Source: Allacma fusca
Taxonomy: Eukaryota; Arthropoda; Collembola; Symphypleona; Sminthuridae
Direction of reading: 5' to 3'
NCBI GenBank assembly: GCA_947179485.1
Contig: OX359245.1
Span: 43,635,067 to 43,699,066, forward strand
DNA length: 64,000 nt
Shown: piece by piece, positions 34,063-45,052 of the stretch
Layout of the letters: the number at the start of each line of letters is the position of its first letter
How positions within the stretch are numbered: position 1 is the stretch's first letter
Made by a program: the position numbers and the translations under genes
Notes under the pieces: generated by a model
Told to the model about the DNA's origin: nothing
The model's database searches: none
Seen by the model: only the letters and a program-made list of their open reading frames with translations

Positions 34063-35603
34063 TTACTTCAACATCAAAAAATTGACAGTGGAATCGAAAA
34101 TGATCTTAAACAATGTAAAAACGATGGCTTTATCCACGAAATAAAACGAACCAATTTTCACACTGAGTGCCGGCATGGACATCAATTGCCTCCTCATGAC
34201 TTTATCCTGTGAGTACCTCAACCTCAGCAATCTTAACAGGATGGAGGAGTGATGATGGAGGTTCCCCAAATTGTTGAGTAAAATGGCCAGGAATATTGTG
34301 CAATTGAAGCCGATGACACCCATCGTAACTGCCACAATCCCAGAGAGTCGAATTGCTCCAAAGGTGCAAAAAACACAAAATGATATGAACAAAAGTTTTG
34401 CTGCGCTAATGATAACATAGAAACTATCTGCAAATTCACAGACGAGAACTTGCAGGGAGCGGTAAATTTTGTATGTATTCCCAGGCTCCCCAGTAGACCT
34501 TCGTAACAATGTACTCTCCGACTTGCTGGAATGGAATTTTTTTAAACATTAGTACCATTCCCATTCAGTTTTTTAATCCTTAATCCGCCAATTAAGGTAT
34601 AGTTATATGATATTTCTCAAACTGTAGTTTGAAGCATTTTAGCGCTGTCGATATACTGACAAATACTGTATCCGGTAGTGTTTTTAATGCATCTAATGAT
34701 TACCATTGAAACGTGATCAATACCTATAGTGCTGACTCTTACCTAAGTTCGTTTAAAATTGCAATACAGCCAAACAAAACCGCCAGACCGCCCATAACTA
34801 TACACAGAGCATTTGCAATGTACAAATGCATGTAGTAAGATTGAAAAAGCATCACTGCCAATCTCACAACCAGAGCTTCCGGTCTGGCCAACACTGACGA
34901 AAGTAACTCTGGAGAATGTGGTCGGACAAATGCCGAGATAATGACCAGGTACATGTTGGCAATGAAACCATAGTGAACGAATTTGTACAGCAACTCACAG
35001 TTTCGGATTAGGGAGGGTTTCGGGGAACCAGGTTCCATGTACACATCTAAAATTGTTACCAAAATAATTCCATCTTAATTTATAGTCATTTCTACGTATA
35101 AGCTGGTTAAGTGGTAATAACGTAAAGAGAAAACACATGACCATAGTACAGTCATCAAAATAGATTTTGACACGAAGCAGCTTTTGTCCGGAAGTTCTCA
35201 AACATCTCTCATAAATTAAATTACGGGAAAGCATACCCTCAAAATGCTGAAAATATCTCAAATAGCTCTTGATGAATTTCGGGATTCTGTCCTCCGTGAA
35301 AATTATAACCCCTTGAAAGACTACGGGGAAAGTATAGTATGCCAGAATGAATTTCAAGTATACTTTCACGGCGTCCCTGGCACTCGGATCTGAACTTTTT
35401 TGAATGCAGCGTACCAAAATGAAGCCGTAGTAGAGGAAAGTGAGGAGAACTTGCCCATGCCAGAACCTAATCCTCAAAGCTGAGTTGGTTAATTTGGGAT
35501 ACTTTGTTCTTTGATTCCAAACAAAGGGGTGAGCCACTATGTGTTGGCCGTATTTCAAGGATTTCCTAATGTACATATGAATGGTCTTTGTGATGATTAT
35601 CAT
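34063..35603 (-). CDS. Gustatory-receptor-like 7TM chemoreceptor, copy B (3 exons, intact)
   Basis: Exons 35603-35237, 35046-34743 and 34525-34063 (367, 304, 463 nt), 377 residues. Introns are 190 nt (GTATGC...TTTTAG) and 217 nt (GTAAGA...TTCCAG). Hydrophobic segments lie at about 49-67, 80-102, 146-163, 184-220, 260-283, 285-311 and 349-375. An N-terminal PFVWN block (26-30) and the IYRSLQVL block (244-251) are family marks. The predicted role is chemosensory ion-channel subunit in sensory neurons; the ligand is unknown. A ~100-bp tract of exon 2 (34797-34897, TM4) matches copy 0 exactly although both sides match copy A. Intron 1 is open in frame with exon 1, so unspliced RNA would encode 202 residues. 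Confidence 0.83.
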
Positions 35604-36918
35604 TTTGAAATTGGTAAGATGTATCTTCAGAATTTAATTTTTTTCACCGTGATATAATAATTGATTCAAGGATTTACTGGACAGAATAAAAATCTAACTG
35701 TCAATCTACGCAAGTTTCCAGGAGCTAGTTTGAGGTACTACAAATTCGTACTGACAGTGAATGTACCTCCTCACCAAGTCAGTTTTGAGTTAGCTCGGGG
35801 CTTTTAAATTCCAAGATACATTATCATGGTTTGGAAATAATTATTAATAAGTTGGGCTTAGTCAAAGGTAAATAGATATCCAACTTAGTAGTTGCTGATT
35901 GACTATTGGAAGTTACGTCAATTCTTTTACGGTATCTATTTGTAAATGGTGAGGAAAACATGGAGCGCATAAAGCGTATGAATAACAATGAAAATACTCG
36001 AGTTGATTCGGTTATGTGTATAGATATGTTCATGTCCTTAAATTCATAATCTTGTGTCACCATATAGCCTATCATCAGGATTTCCCAACATATTTTCAAC
36101 TTGCTTAATTCCTAATTGCTAGGTATAGGAACTTTTTAGTTTCTAGCGAAATGTGAGAGGTCTTCACAGTTTTTCTCATCAAATAAATAATCAAATGATG
36201 GTCGCATAATTATTTATAAATACATATTTGATGAGCTTTTGCTTCCATTGCGTAGTTGATTCGAGACAGGACTAACATTTGGCTGTTCTAATCCGCTTCG
36301 GGAATTCCGGGGATGCTCAGGTCGAAGTGAAGGAACAAACAAAAATATGATTTGGATATGAATGTATCAAATGTAGGCATGTAGCTAAAATCAACTGATT
36401 TAGTATATTCGCAGGTTGCATTATCTATCCTAAACTATATTTGTATTTTTACTTTTCGAATCCAGCTTTCTGGAATTATTAGGAACTTTGTTTTTCAACT
36501 TATTTTCATATCTTGAAAGCACTGATTAAGCTTGCATTCGAATATGCTACCAGTGCCATCATTTTTTAGCATTTAAAAAATTTGTGCTTCCGAATATTCA
36601 ACTAGACTGTGTACTACTGGAATTACTTGAAAAAATTGAGAGTGGAAAAATAAAACACAAATCGTAAGAATTTTTTCATCCCTCATTCTAACGATAGTAC
36701 TACAATGAAGCATTCATAATGTATCAGAAATGCTAATACAATAGTAATGTAGTTATAATTAGTAGATAATTTGTACAATTGAGAAAAATACAATTTTTTA
36801 AGAATCAATTCTCTAGGAATACCTTTTGCAACACTTTTTAAAAAAATACTATCAAATTAGGTTTGTATTAGAGACAAAACTATTCAATATTTTGTGATTG
36901 TCAAACGGAAGTTACTCT
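35604..36918. other. 5' flank of receptor copy B
   Basis: No exon supported. A 91-codon minus-strand frame (35824-36099) is not preserved in copy 0 or A. It contains the single GTATAGAT that is the empty site of the unit A hAT element (near 36017) and, at about 36600-36710, the second occurrence of the unit-boundary-like motif. Confidence 0.45.
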
Positions 36919-37205
36919 CTAAATCTCAAATTTCTTAAAAACATAACGTGCCACAAAAACTGACATTTTCTTCTGAGTCTTGAAGATAGCAAATTGAAAT
37001 AAGGGTGGAAGTGGTAAGGAGTAATAAATGATGGCAAACTGCATGTAAAATGTTTTGTTTCGTGAGGAAATAATATTTTCGTCAGTGAAAGTTTGTGGAC
37101 TACGGACTAGGATGAAAGCATAACAAGAAAATGTAACCATAATGTTCCAATAGGGGCCAGCAATTTCAAGGGAATGGTATTTAAATCAACAGTTAGGTTT
37201 CTCCG
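36919..37205 (-). pseudogene. Receptor pseudogene fragment (TM1-TM2 region), unit B
   Basis: The minus strand reads CYAFILVRSPQ, then a DENIISSRNKTFYMQFAIIYY-like TM2 and VFKKFE, matching exon 1 of the intact genes (YYGFILVRCIQ ... FQHFE) before a stop. The N-terminal part (LNTIPLKLLAPIGTLWL) lies in another frame, so there is at least one frameshift. No splice donor follows FEI and exons 2-3 are absent. Confidence 0.68.
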
Positions 37206-37455
37206 AGATGTAATTAATAAGCCAGAAAATTCAATTGCACTCTCACTGTCTTAAAGAAATGCAAAAGAACCAAAAATTCACAATCAGTTGGTGTAACAGA
37301 ATAAAAGATGCTTGTAGAAGGCAACCTTCTTAATGAATTTAAACTAATTGACAAAGAATAAATAAACAGCAGTAGTAGTGCAATTATGCATAAACTCCCA
37401 GGCAGGGAGAAAGCTTCTCAGCATTTATGTACCTACTCTGTGACAGCAAGGATTA

Positions 37456-37820
37456 TATCGTCGCTGAAGAGGCAAAATGGAATACAAGCATTTTCGATTA
37501 AAATCAAAATGGTCTACATGCAGTTTTACTAAATGCAAAATGGAATAGATGCATCAAGTTTTAAAAGCAATATGGTCTACTTACAATTTCGTCTAAAAGC
37601 AAAATGGTCTACATGCAATTTCGCTTTAAAGCAGAATTGTCATTATGAAAGTATACACGCATGTAGACCATTTTGATTTTAGTGAAAACTGCATGTAGTT
37701 CATTTTGCTTTCAGGAAAGCTTGCAACTATTCCGTTTTGCCTTTAAGGAAAAAGGCATGTAGACCATTTTGCTTCTAGTCGAAATTGCACTTCGTCCATT
37801 TTGCCTCTTCAGCGACAATA
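37456..37820. mobile_element. Fold-back MITE with TTA target duplication (365 bp), unit B
   Basis: Same element as 14273-14637 in A. Its left end reads TATCGTCGCTGAAGAGGC, a better match to the right end than in A. Confidence 0.7.
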
Positions 37821-38640
37821 TTACTAAAATAATTGGAAACCCCTTATTCAGACAAAACTACCTACATCTTTACAACTTTTGGTGTCACGTTTACAAAGTT
37901 AGAAATCTCTTCAATCTGAAATCCAAGCCAATCTAAACCTCGCAACAAGTAATCTATAACCTAATCATATAAAAATACAAATGTGATTTAATTTAACATA
38001 ATCATAACTATATAAATGTAATTTAACCTAATCATAACTATATATGTATATGTAATCTAATCTAATCATAACCGTGTAAATGTAATTTCATTTGACTATT
38101 GAATGTTAATTTGGTAATAACCATAATATGGAAAGTAATTTTATTCTTTACAAAAAACGGATTGTGCAGTTCTTTCCAATTCAAACAAGCACTTGCAATT
38201 TTGAACACCATTGATTGAAAAGTAAACTTTAAAAGGTCAAAATTAATTCCCAAAGCTGATACGAATTTATCAAAGTCGAGAGCCATTGTATAAATCTGTT
38301 GAATATCCCAGTTATATTATGCGAACTTTTATTTTTTATAGACTGTCAGAATTCCTCCGTAGAATTTATTTCTTTTGTCTATATTAAAACCTATGAAATC
38401 CCGAAGGTTTTAGTCTATAAACAATCCGAAACAATGATTTGTCAAGTTTTACTAAATTTGGGGTTTATTCAATTTATTCGATCTCCTCGAACAATAACAT
38501 TTCGGACGAATACAGCATGGTTTTTTCGAAACAATTACGTGCAATTTTATTCCGGCACGGATCATAAAATTCGCAGTACCTAAGATTTACATTCGAAAGT
38601 ATTCCAAAGTGCTTTCAAAGTCTAACAAATGTGTAACAAT

Positions 38641-38973
38641 CAGGGCTGGATATCGGAATTCGAATTGCAGTGTCCCGAAAACTTTGACCCTCCTTTGTAT
38701 TCAACGAGTAATTTTCCATGAGCAATTATAATCACAGAAAATTAGTTCAGTGATTGTTAAATCGGAATCCAAAAATAATTTATTAATTCCGATACACAAC
38801 TTTTTAAATTTGGGTTGTGAAAAAAGAATTCGAATTCGAATTGGTATTAGTATCCGAAAAATTCTTTCTAAAATTGAACTTGTCTCGAGAATACCTAGCT
38901 CTGTGTCAAGTTTTGCCTTTGTATGTCTATAAGTTAAAACGTATCATCGGTATTTAAGCCCTTGCCAGCCCTG
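38641..38973. mobile_element. hAT-type MITE, family 4 (333 bp), unit B
   Basis: CAGGGCTGG ends with GTAACAAT/GTAACAGT flanks, as in unit A. Confidence 0.75.
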
Positions 38974-39240
38974 GTAACAGTACAAATTTGTGACACTGCG
39001 GAATAATACGTATGTAATACGTTTGTAGAATTTTCATACTCGCTTCGCACTCCACGTAATAAACCGTCCCCTGGTTGCTGATTCAGATCTTTTAATAATA
39101 TTATTAAACTTAATTTATTTCTGTATTTTTGCTTTGATGTCGTATACAGGGGATGAGGGGGGTAGGGTTCAAAAATGTAGAAAATATGAAGCGTAAAATG
39201 TGTATACTCCCAAAGGTTATCAAGCACCCTGCAGTATATG

Positions 39241-40008
39241 CAGTAAAACCTGTATATAATGGCCGTTCATATAATGGATTTCTGTTAATAGTGGACACAT
39301 TTTACTTCCCGGTCCCAACTCCTATCCTTTAACATAGGAAACTCCCTCCATATAATGGTTTTCTATATAGTGGAAACCTGCTCATAGTGGACTAATGATC
39401 ATACCCCTTCAGTTAAAAATGCAGCTTGAAGGACCTGTATATAGTGGTCAACCAGTCAGAGTGAAGGGATACATCTCGCGCGAACCCGAACCAATAGCAC
39501 AGCTGCTTGAGTTTAGCTCAATTAAATGCATTTGGAATTTGCAGCGGTTTCATATTGTATGTATGCGTACTAAATCAAATGCTTATTTATTATGTCCTGT
39601 GAACTTAAGTACTTTTCTTCTTATTAGTCGATTGAAATATTTTAAATTAATTACTAGTTGCTTTTAATCATCATATTTTATAATTATTAGTTTCTTTGCA
39701 ATAACTCAAATAATTTAGTAATGATTCGACCAAAGTTACGCAAAATCCTCAGTCTCTCAAAGAAATGCAAAAATTAAAATTCGGAGTCTGAAGCAGAAAA
39801 AATTAGTGATTATTTAAAAAAAAAGTGTAAAATGACTGATTTTCAATAACGTATATAAGTAAAACTTTGTCGGATTCGTGCTGGTATGCCTGGATGTGTA
39901 TGTATTTATATAGTGACCACTGACCACTATATACTTATATAGTGGTCCCTGTCTATAGTGGTCAAATTTTGGCGTCCCCAGGAAAACCATTATATACAGG
40001 TTTTACTG
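39241..40008. mobile_element. Pogo/Tigger-like MITE, unit B (uninterrupted, 768 bp)
   Basis: CAGTAAAACCTG ends. The left flanking TA has become TG. It contains the intact AAAAC target (39861-39865) where BEL/Pao entered in unit A. Confidence 0.82.
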
Positions 40009-43000
40009 TAGTAATTCTTGAGGGAGAGAGGAATCTGCGGTAATAATTAAGACTTGTGTGTATAATTCTACTAATGGATCATATGATGCAGTCAAAGCCA
40101 TTTTTAATGAACTAATTAATTAGACTGGAGTAAGTACATGTAGTAATTTATTGTTGAACTTATCCTTATAGTTCGTACTTAAACATTTCCCGACGTTTGC
40201 ATGATACAGGGAATTTATCTAATTGGCACTAATTGTCAATTGTGTTGATTTGGTGTTTTCATGCTATTTGTAAGGTGATTTTGATTGCCTTGCTTCATTC
40301 ACTGCACCCTTCACAATTCACGGACCACACGGGCAGCGGACGGGCTGGACCACGAGTGGGTACGGTCGACAATTTTGAAACTCAAGCAAGCACGCGTCGG
40401 GCCGGACATCTTATAAACTCCTTTTGGGCACTGTCAAATACCCACCCATCCGTCAGTGTATATCCAGTGCAGATTATTGTGTAATTTTTATTGTTATGGA
40501 ATTTCCAACTACCTAAATGTATTGCAAGCAATCTTGCATCCTCTCTACTAATTGGAAAGAGTGGGTCGTCTTAGTCTTCGTCTTGATGTAATAATATTAT
40601 ATGGATTTGAGATTCAAATCTATGCGCGCTTTTTGTCTTTTTTTGCTCTTTTTTTCTTTTGTTTTATTTGAATACAAATTTCATTGAAACAAAAAAAGGA
40701 TGTTAAAAATTCTTACTAATTTATTCGAAATGATTAATAAAAATGTGCTTTTTTAAGCCCGCTTTTTTAAAAATAAATTATTAAAATTATTTTTACAAAA
40801 TTTAAAAAAATATATTCGAGCATTATACAGTAGCAAAAATACAGCGACTTTGCACGGGGAGCCGTCCACCACCAGGACGGCCCACTCTTTCAAATTAAAA
40901 GAGAGAATAATAATTATCCTTCTTACTAAAAGCTTCATCGTAGTAGTAGTGATGGTTGTCGTGCTTATGTACATGCCATGTTGAAGCATAACGGTTCATT
41001 TTTTCATTTTTTTATGGAACAAAAAATAAGTGCTTTAAAATACAAGTCATTATTTATTATTATTGCATTTTTTATTTTTAACATTTTCTTTTTTGCTGAC
41101 TTGGGCACGCTTTAGGTAAAGTAACCAAGTTTTAAGCTTAATGCAGTCCAAGTCAACAAAAAATAATATCATTTCAGAATTCAAAAATGTAAAAATAATG
41201 TAAAAAGAGAGATCAGAAACACCGCTCAACAAGCTACCAACATGGTTATATCTTTCATCTTGGAATTTGTATGGTTAACTAGAACAAACTACCACTTACT
41301 TATTATGAACGCCTTTGAATATTTAGTACATTGTGGCTTATATGATCCGTCATCATCTATCAACCAACAGTAAATTCTAACTTTGGGTAAATCGACCATC
41401 AATAAATATTAGACATTAAATGAATAAAAACGTAGCTGTCATGCACTGATAGCATTCCGGATGGTGCAAAAATGTTTACCCGTTCGTGGTAAAAAATCAA
41501 GTGACGTAATAGTCTGCAGCCGAAGTATGTTCACATTTGTTGTAAATAATCAGTTTTTGTAAGCCATATGTTTGAATGTTTCACGTCCACGTTAACAAAA
41601 TCTCCAACGAATACCCTACACTTTCATACATATAGTTTACTGGCTCACATAACTATATTAATAATTAACACACTCGATTTTATAAAAAATTCCTCACTGG
41701 TGCACGACTTTAGCGAGAGAGTTGCTGTCATGAATATATTGAAATTACACTGCAATACTGGAAATAGTTCCAGCCTTTTTTGCAATAATATTAGCGACAT
41801 AATGTTGAAACGAGTTTTTTCCTAGAATCAAAGCGTTCATTCAAAAATTTACTTATCACAACAACATTTAATTATTTAAAAAACAGTTACGCTCCACAGC
41901 ACCAGCTTAATTAAAAAAATAATTTTGAAATTTATTTTTTTGTCAACGAGGCATCCTAACGCAATTTAAAAAATTAGCTGACCCAATATTTACCCAAATT
42001 TGTACTAACAAAAATTGAATGAGTTCATTTTTGTTAATGCAGGGTTATAAACCTTCATGTCAGCTTCCATGAGATTTTTGTTTATTGTAACAACAAACAA
42101 GGCCACAACAGCATTGAAGTTACTACAAACAGGTATATACGAAATGTTGTTAAAAGTGTAAATTGTTATTGAATATCAGGTAATTTCTTAAATAGGCTAG
42201 AGACGGGGCAAATCACATAAATAAATCCCTTTCATGTTAAAATTATTTTCCTGTTTTGGTATTGTACGTAATAATTCTGTGTAATTACTACAAAAAAATT
42301 TCTGCGGGTATTTGTACATGGAGCATTATTGTTTCATTCAAATTATTATTAATATTCATTGCTGCCAGACATCACGTCCGCCTCGGCGGATGGCTTGATT
42401 GCTAGTTTAAAAATATTATTAAAGCAAAATTAATTTAAAAAATCATTTTACCGTACATTAGTCTACACTTTTACTAGGGTTGTGGAACTAGCGATTGCAT
42501 ACAACTATTTTCTGCCTTCCCTATTTACATTTGCCTCGCCATGCCAGCAATTGCTGGCTGTGCATGCAGTGCTCGTATTTAATATATTTTACCAAGTATT
42601 GCGTGCACACCAACTATGTATATCTCAGGAATTATGGCTTGCACAACAAAGCAGGCAATTTAATTTTATGTACGAAATAAAAATGATAAAATGGACATTC
42701 CAGCAGACATCCGACTTTACTGACTGTGGGCGGTTCACGTGTACATATAAAAACATTGCGATGCCCATGGAAACTATTGCACAGCATTCATAAGTAATTA
42801 TACATATGCGTTGACCGCTTATTATATATAAAGACCGATAAGTTTGATTAAATGAGATCATTTGCTATTAATGATGGCGCCAAATGTTTGCGCAAACATG
42901 CTTAAAATATACTTGAAATAAAGTTATTCAACTCCAAGACAAGGGCACGTTTTTGATTAATCGTTTGTATTTTGTGGGACAAAATATTTGGATATTTAAA

Positions 43001-43511
43001 AAACAATTAGTTGACTAGAAAGTGTAGTAAGTATACTAAATCCGTCCCACTAATGAAAGCATAACGAAACACATATGTATATATAATATTTCATTTCTCC
43101 TGCATCCACAATTTATTAATAGTAGCGATTACGCGCTCAGTGACAGCGTTGGTTCCTGAAAAAAAGCACAGAACCATGTTTGTATTAACGAAAATATGTC
43201 TAGGAAGACAATTTTATTAGGTAATTTTATTAGACAATTTAATAAGAAACAAATATCGAAAGAATTTTACATGGAAGCGAAAGTAAATACTCAACTAAGA
43301 CTGTCGTATACTCGCAAGCAGATTCTGCGATGCTAAAATACTTTTAGAAACATTTTTGTAATCCATCGTTGAAAGTACAATCTCCCCCATTTAAATTTTA
43401 TCAGGTCAAGTAATAGTACACGGAGTACTTACATTTAAATGAAAGCAATTATTCAGTTCAAACAGATACAACACAAATATTTAACGATGATTTACAGTTC
43501 GTTTCCATTTT
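40009..43511. other. Non-coding stretch of unit B with R2 and the segment deleted from A
   Basis: No gene supported. R2 occurs in two parts, 40155-40540 and about 42600-42980, separated by ~2 kb of unrelated sequence. Positions 41670-43133 are absent from A. A 43-bp insertion near 40925-40970 (CTTACTAAAAGC...GTCGTGCTT) is found only here. Confidence 0.5.
42600..42980. repeat. Internal old duplication, segment R2 (second part, unit B)
   Basis: GGCTTGCACAACAAAGCAGG, AAACATTGCGATGCCC, TGCGTTGACCGCTTATTATA and CAAATGTTTGCGCAAACATG follow the order seen in R1 at 30650-31560, at clearly lower identity than that between tandem units. Confidence 0.6.
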
Positions 43512-43519
43512 ATGATTTA

Positions 43520-44154
43520 CAGAGCTGTCCAAAATACATGGTATTTTAAATACATGTATTTCAAATACATGTATTTCAAATACGTATTTCAAATACATTT
43601 TTGTATTTTGTATTTTCGTGGCTAGGTGTGTATTTTGTATTTTGTAGTTTGTATTTTGTCTTACGAAGCAATGTATTTTGTATTTTGTAGTTTGTATTTT
43701 GTCTTACGAAGCAATGTATTTTGTATTCTGTAGTTTGTATTTTGTCTTACTTAAGTAAAGTAAGCAATGTATTTTGTAGTTTGTATTTTGTTCACTATAT
43801 AAGCTACTTGTGTTTTTTGTTGGCGCACTTTCTGTGAGTTTGAAAATTCCGTTTGTGCCAAAAACCAATCACATCAATGAAGTAAAACGAAATGCAATCG
43901 TTTTAACATCCCATAAAACTAAATTGCAGATTTTAGATGTTCTACGTTTCAAGTATGTATTTTGTAGTTTGTATTTTCGTCGCCTGAAGAATGTATTTTG
44001 TATTTTGTAGTTTGTATTTTCTACGTTTTGAGTATGTATTTTGTATTTCCGACGCCTGAAGAATGTATTTTGTAGTTTGTATTTTCGACGCCGGAAGAAT
44101 GTATTTTGTATTTTTTAGTTTGTATTTGGTGAGCATGTATTTTGGACAGCTCTG
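43520..44154. mobile_element. hAT-type MITE, family 5 (635 bp), unit B
   Basis: Same CAGAGCTGTCC ends and ATGATTTA duplication as in A. The interior minisatellite has a different number of units. Confidence 0.93.
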
Positions 44155-44702
44155 ATGATTTATACTACTTCACATTATGCAGTATGCTGTTGAAATGAAA
44201 CAATGAACATAATATGAGTTGAAATGATATACCCACGTTTGCATGGAAAGACGTCAGTGATTCGACAATTTAAAGGTACTAAGTTCTTAAACGTCTGATA
44301 GGTGTCGCTTGATCGTGCTCACATTTCCTAGCATCCTTTATTTTTGACAAATGTAAAAACGTAGAGTTTAGAAACTTTTTCAATCAAATAGTAGACTCAG
44401 TAGATCTCAGGTTGTTTTAGTAAACTGCCTTTCCAAAATGTAGCAAGTCTACTAAAAAAGTAGGCATTTGGCAGCTTTAGGCATGAATAATATGAATACA
44501 CGTAAAAGCAATCAATCTGGGTCTGAAACTGGGGTTTTACTTCAACTCTGTGCAATCTGAAATACGCATGGCAACTATCTGTCCTAAATTCTGTTCTAGC
44601 AGGATTGTCGGGTCAATTGTAATTTCTGACCAGAACGAAACCCGAACTGAAAATTAAATGCAGACCCAAGTCCAATCTTTACCCGGTTTCATCATTTTAG
44701 TG

Positions 44703-44809
44703 CAGGAGTCAGATTGTTGTAAATCTCCCTGAAAGAGCATTGCTGAATTTCCCTGCTAAATCGTAAGTTCCTACAGGGAGGTCCTTAACGATTTAAAAAA
44801 TTCCTGCTG
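44703..44809. mobile_element. Truncated relic of hAT MITE family 1, unit B
   Basis: Same as 26599-26705 in A. Confidence 0.55.
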
Positions 44810-44910
44810 AAGAAACGGTCAATGATTTTCAAAAACCATGTTGGCGTAAATTTATCTAAAAATTCGTGTTTTCATAAATTAGTTTGGAACACGCCAATAT
44901 ATTTGAAAAT

Positions 44911-45052
44911 TTATGCCGAAACAATCTCGGGGAGCCGAATTGTTACATACATAGTTACAAAAACAACACAAAATGATATTAGTAAACTAATGATAATAGA
45001 GAAACTATCCACGGATTCACAGAAGAGAGGGTTACAGTCTTCCCGCATCTGA
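44911..45052 (-). pseudogene. Receptor pseudogene fragment (TM5 region), unit B
   Basis: Same relic as at 26807-26948 in A, including the stop after EIVSA. No additional receptor exon lies nearby. Confidence 0.7.

Noticed and set aside
35047..35060. A 14-nt GGTAACAATTTTAG that would splice the two receptor frames together
   Set aside because: Far too short for an intron. The 190-201 nt intron using GTATG...TTTTAG has correct phase in all four copies and leaves exactly seven hydrophobic segments.
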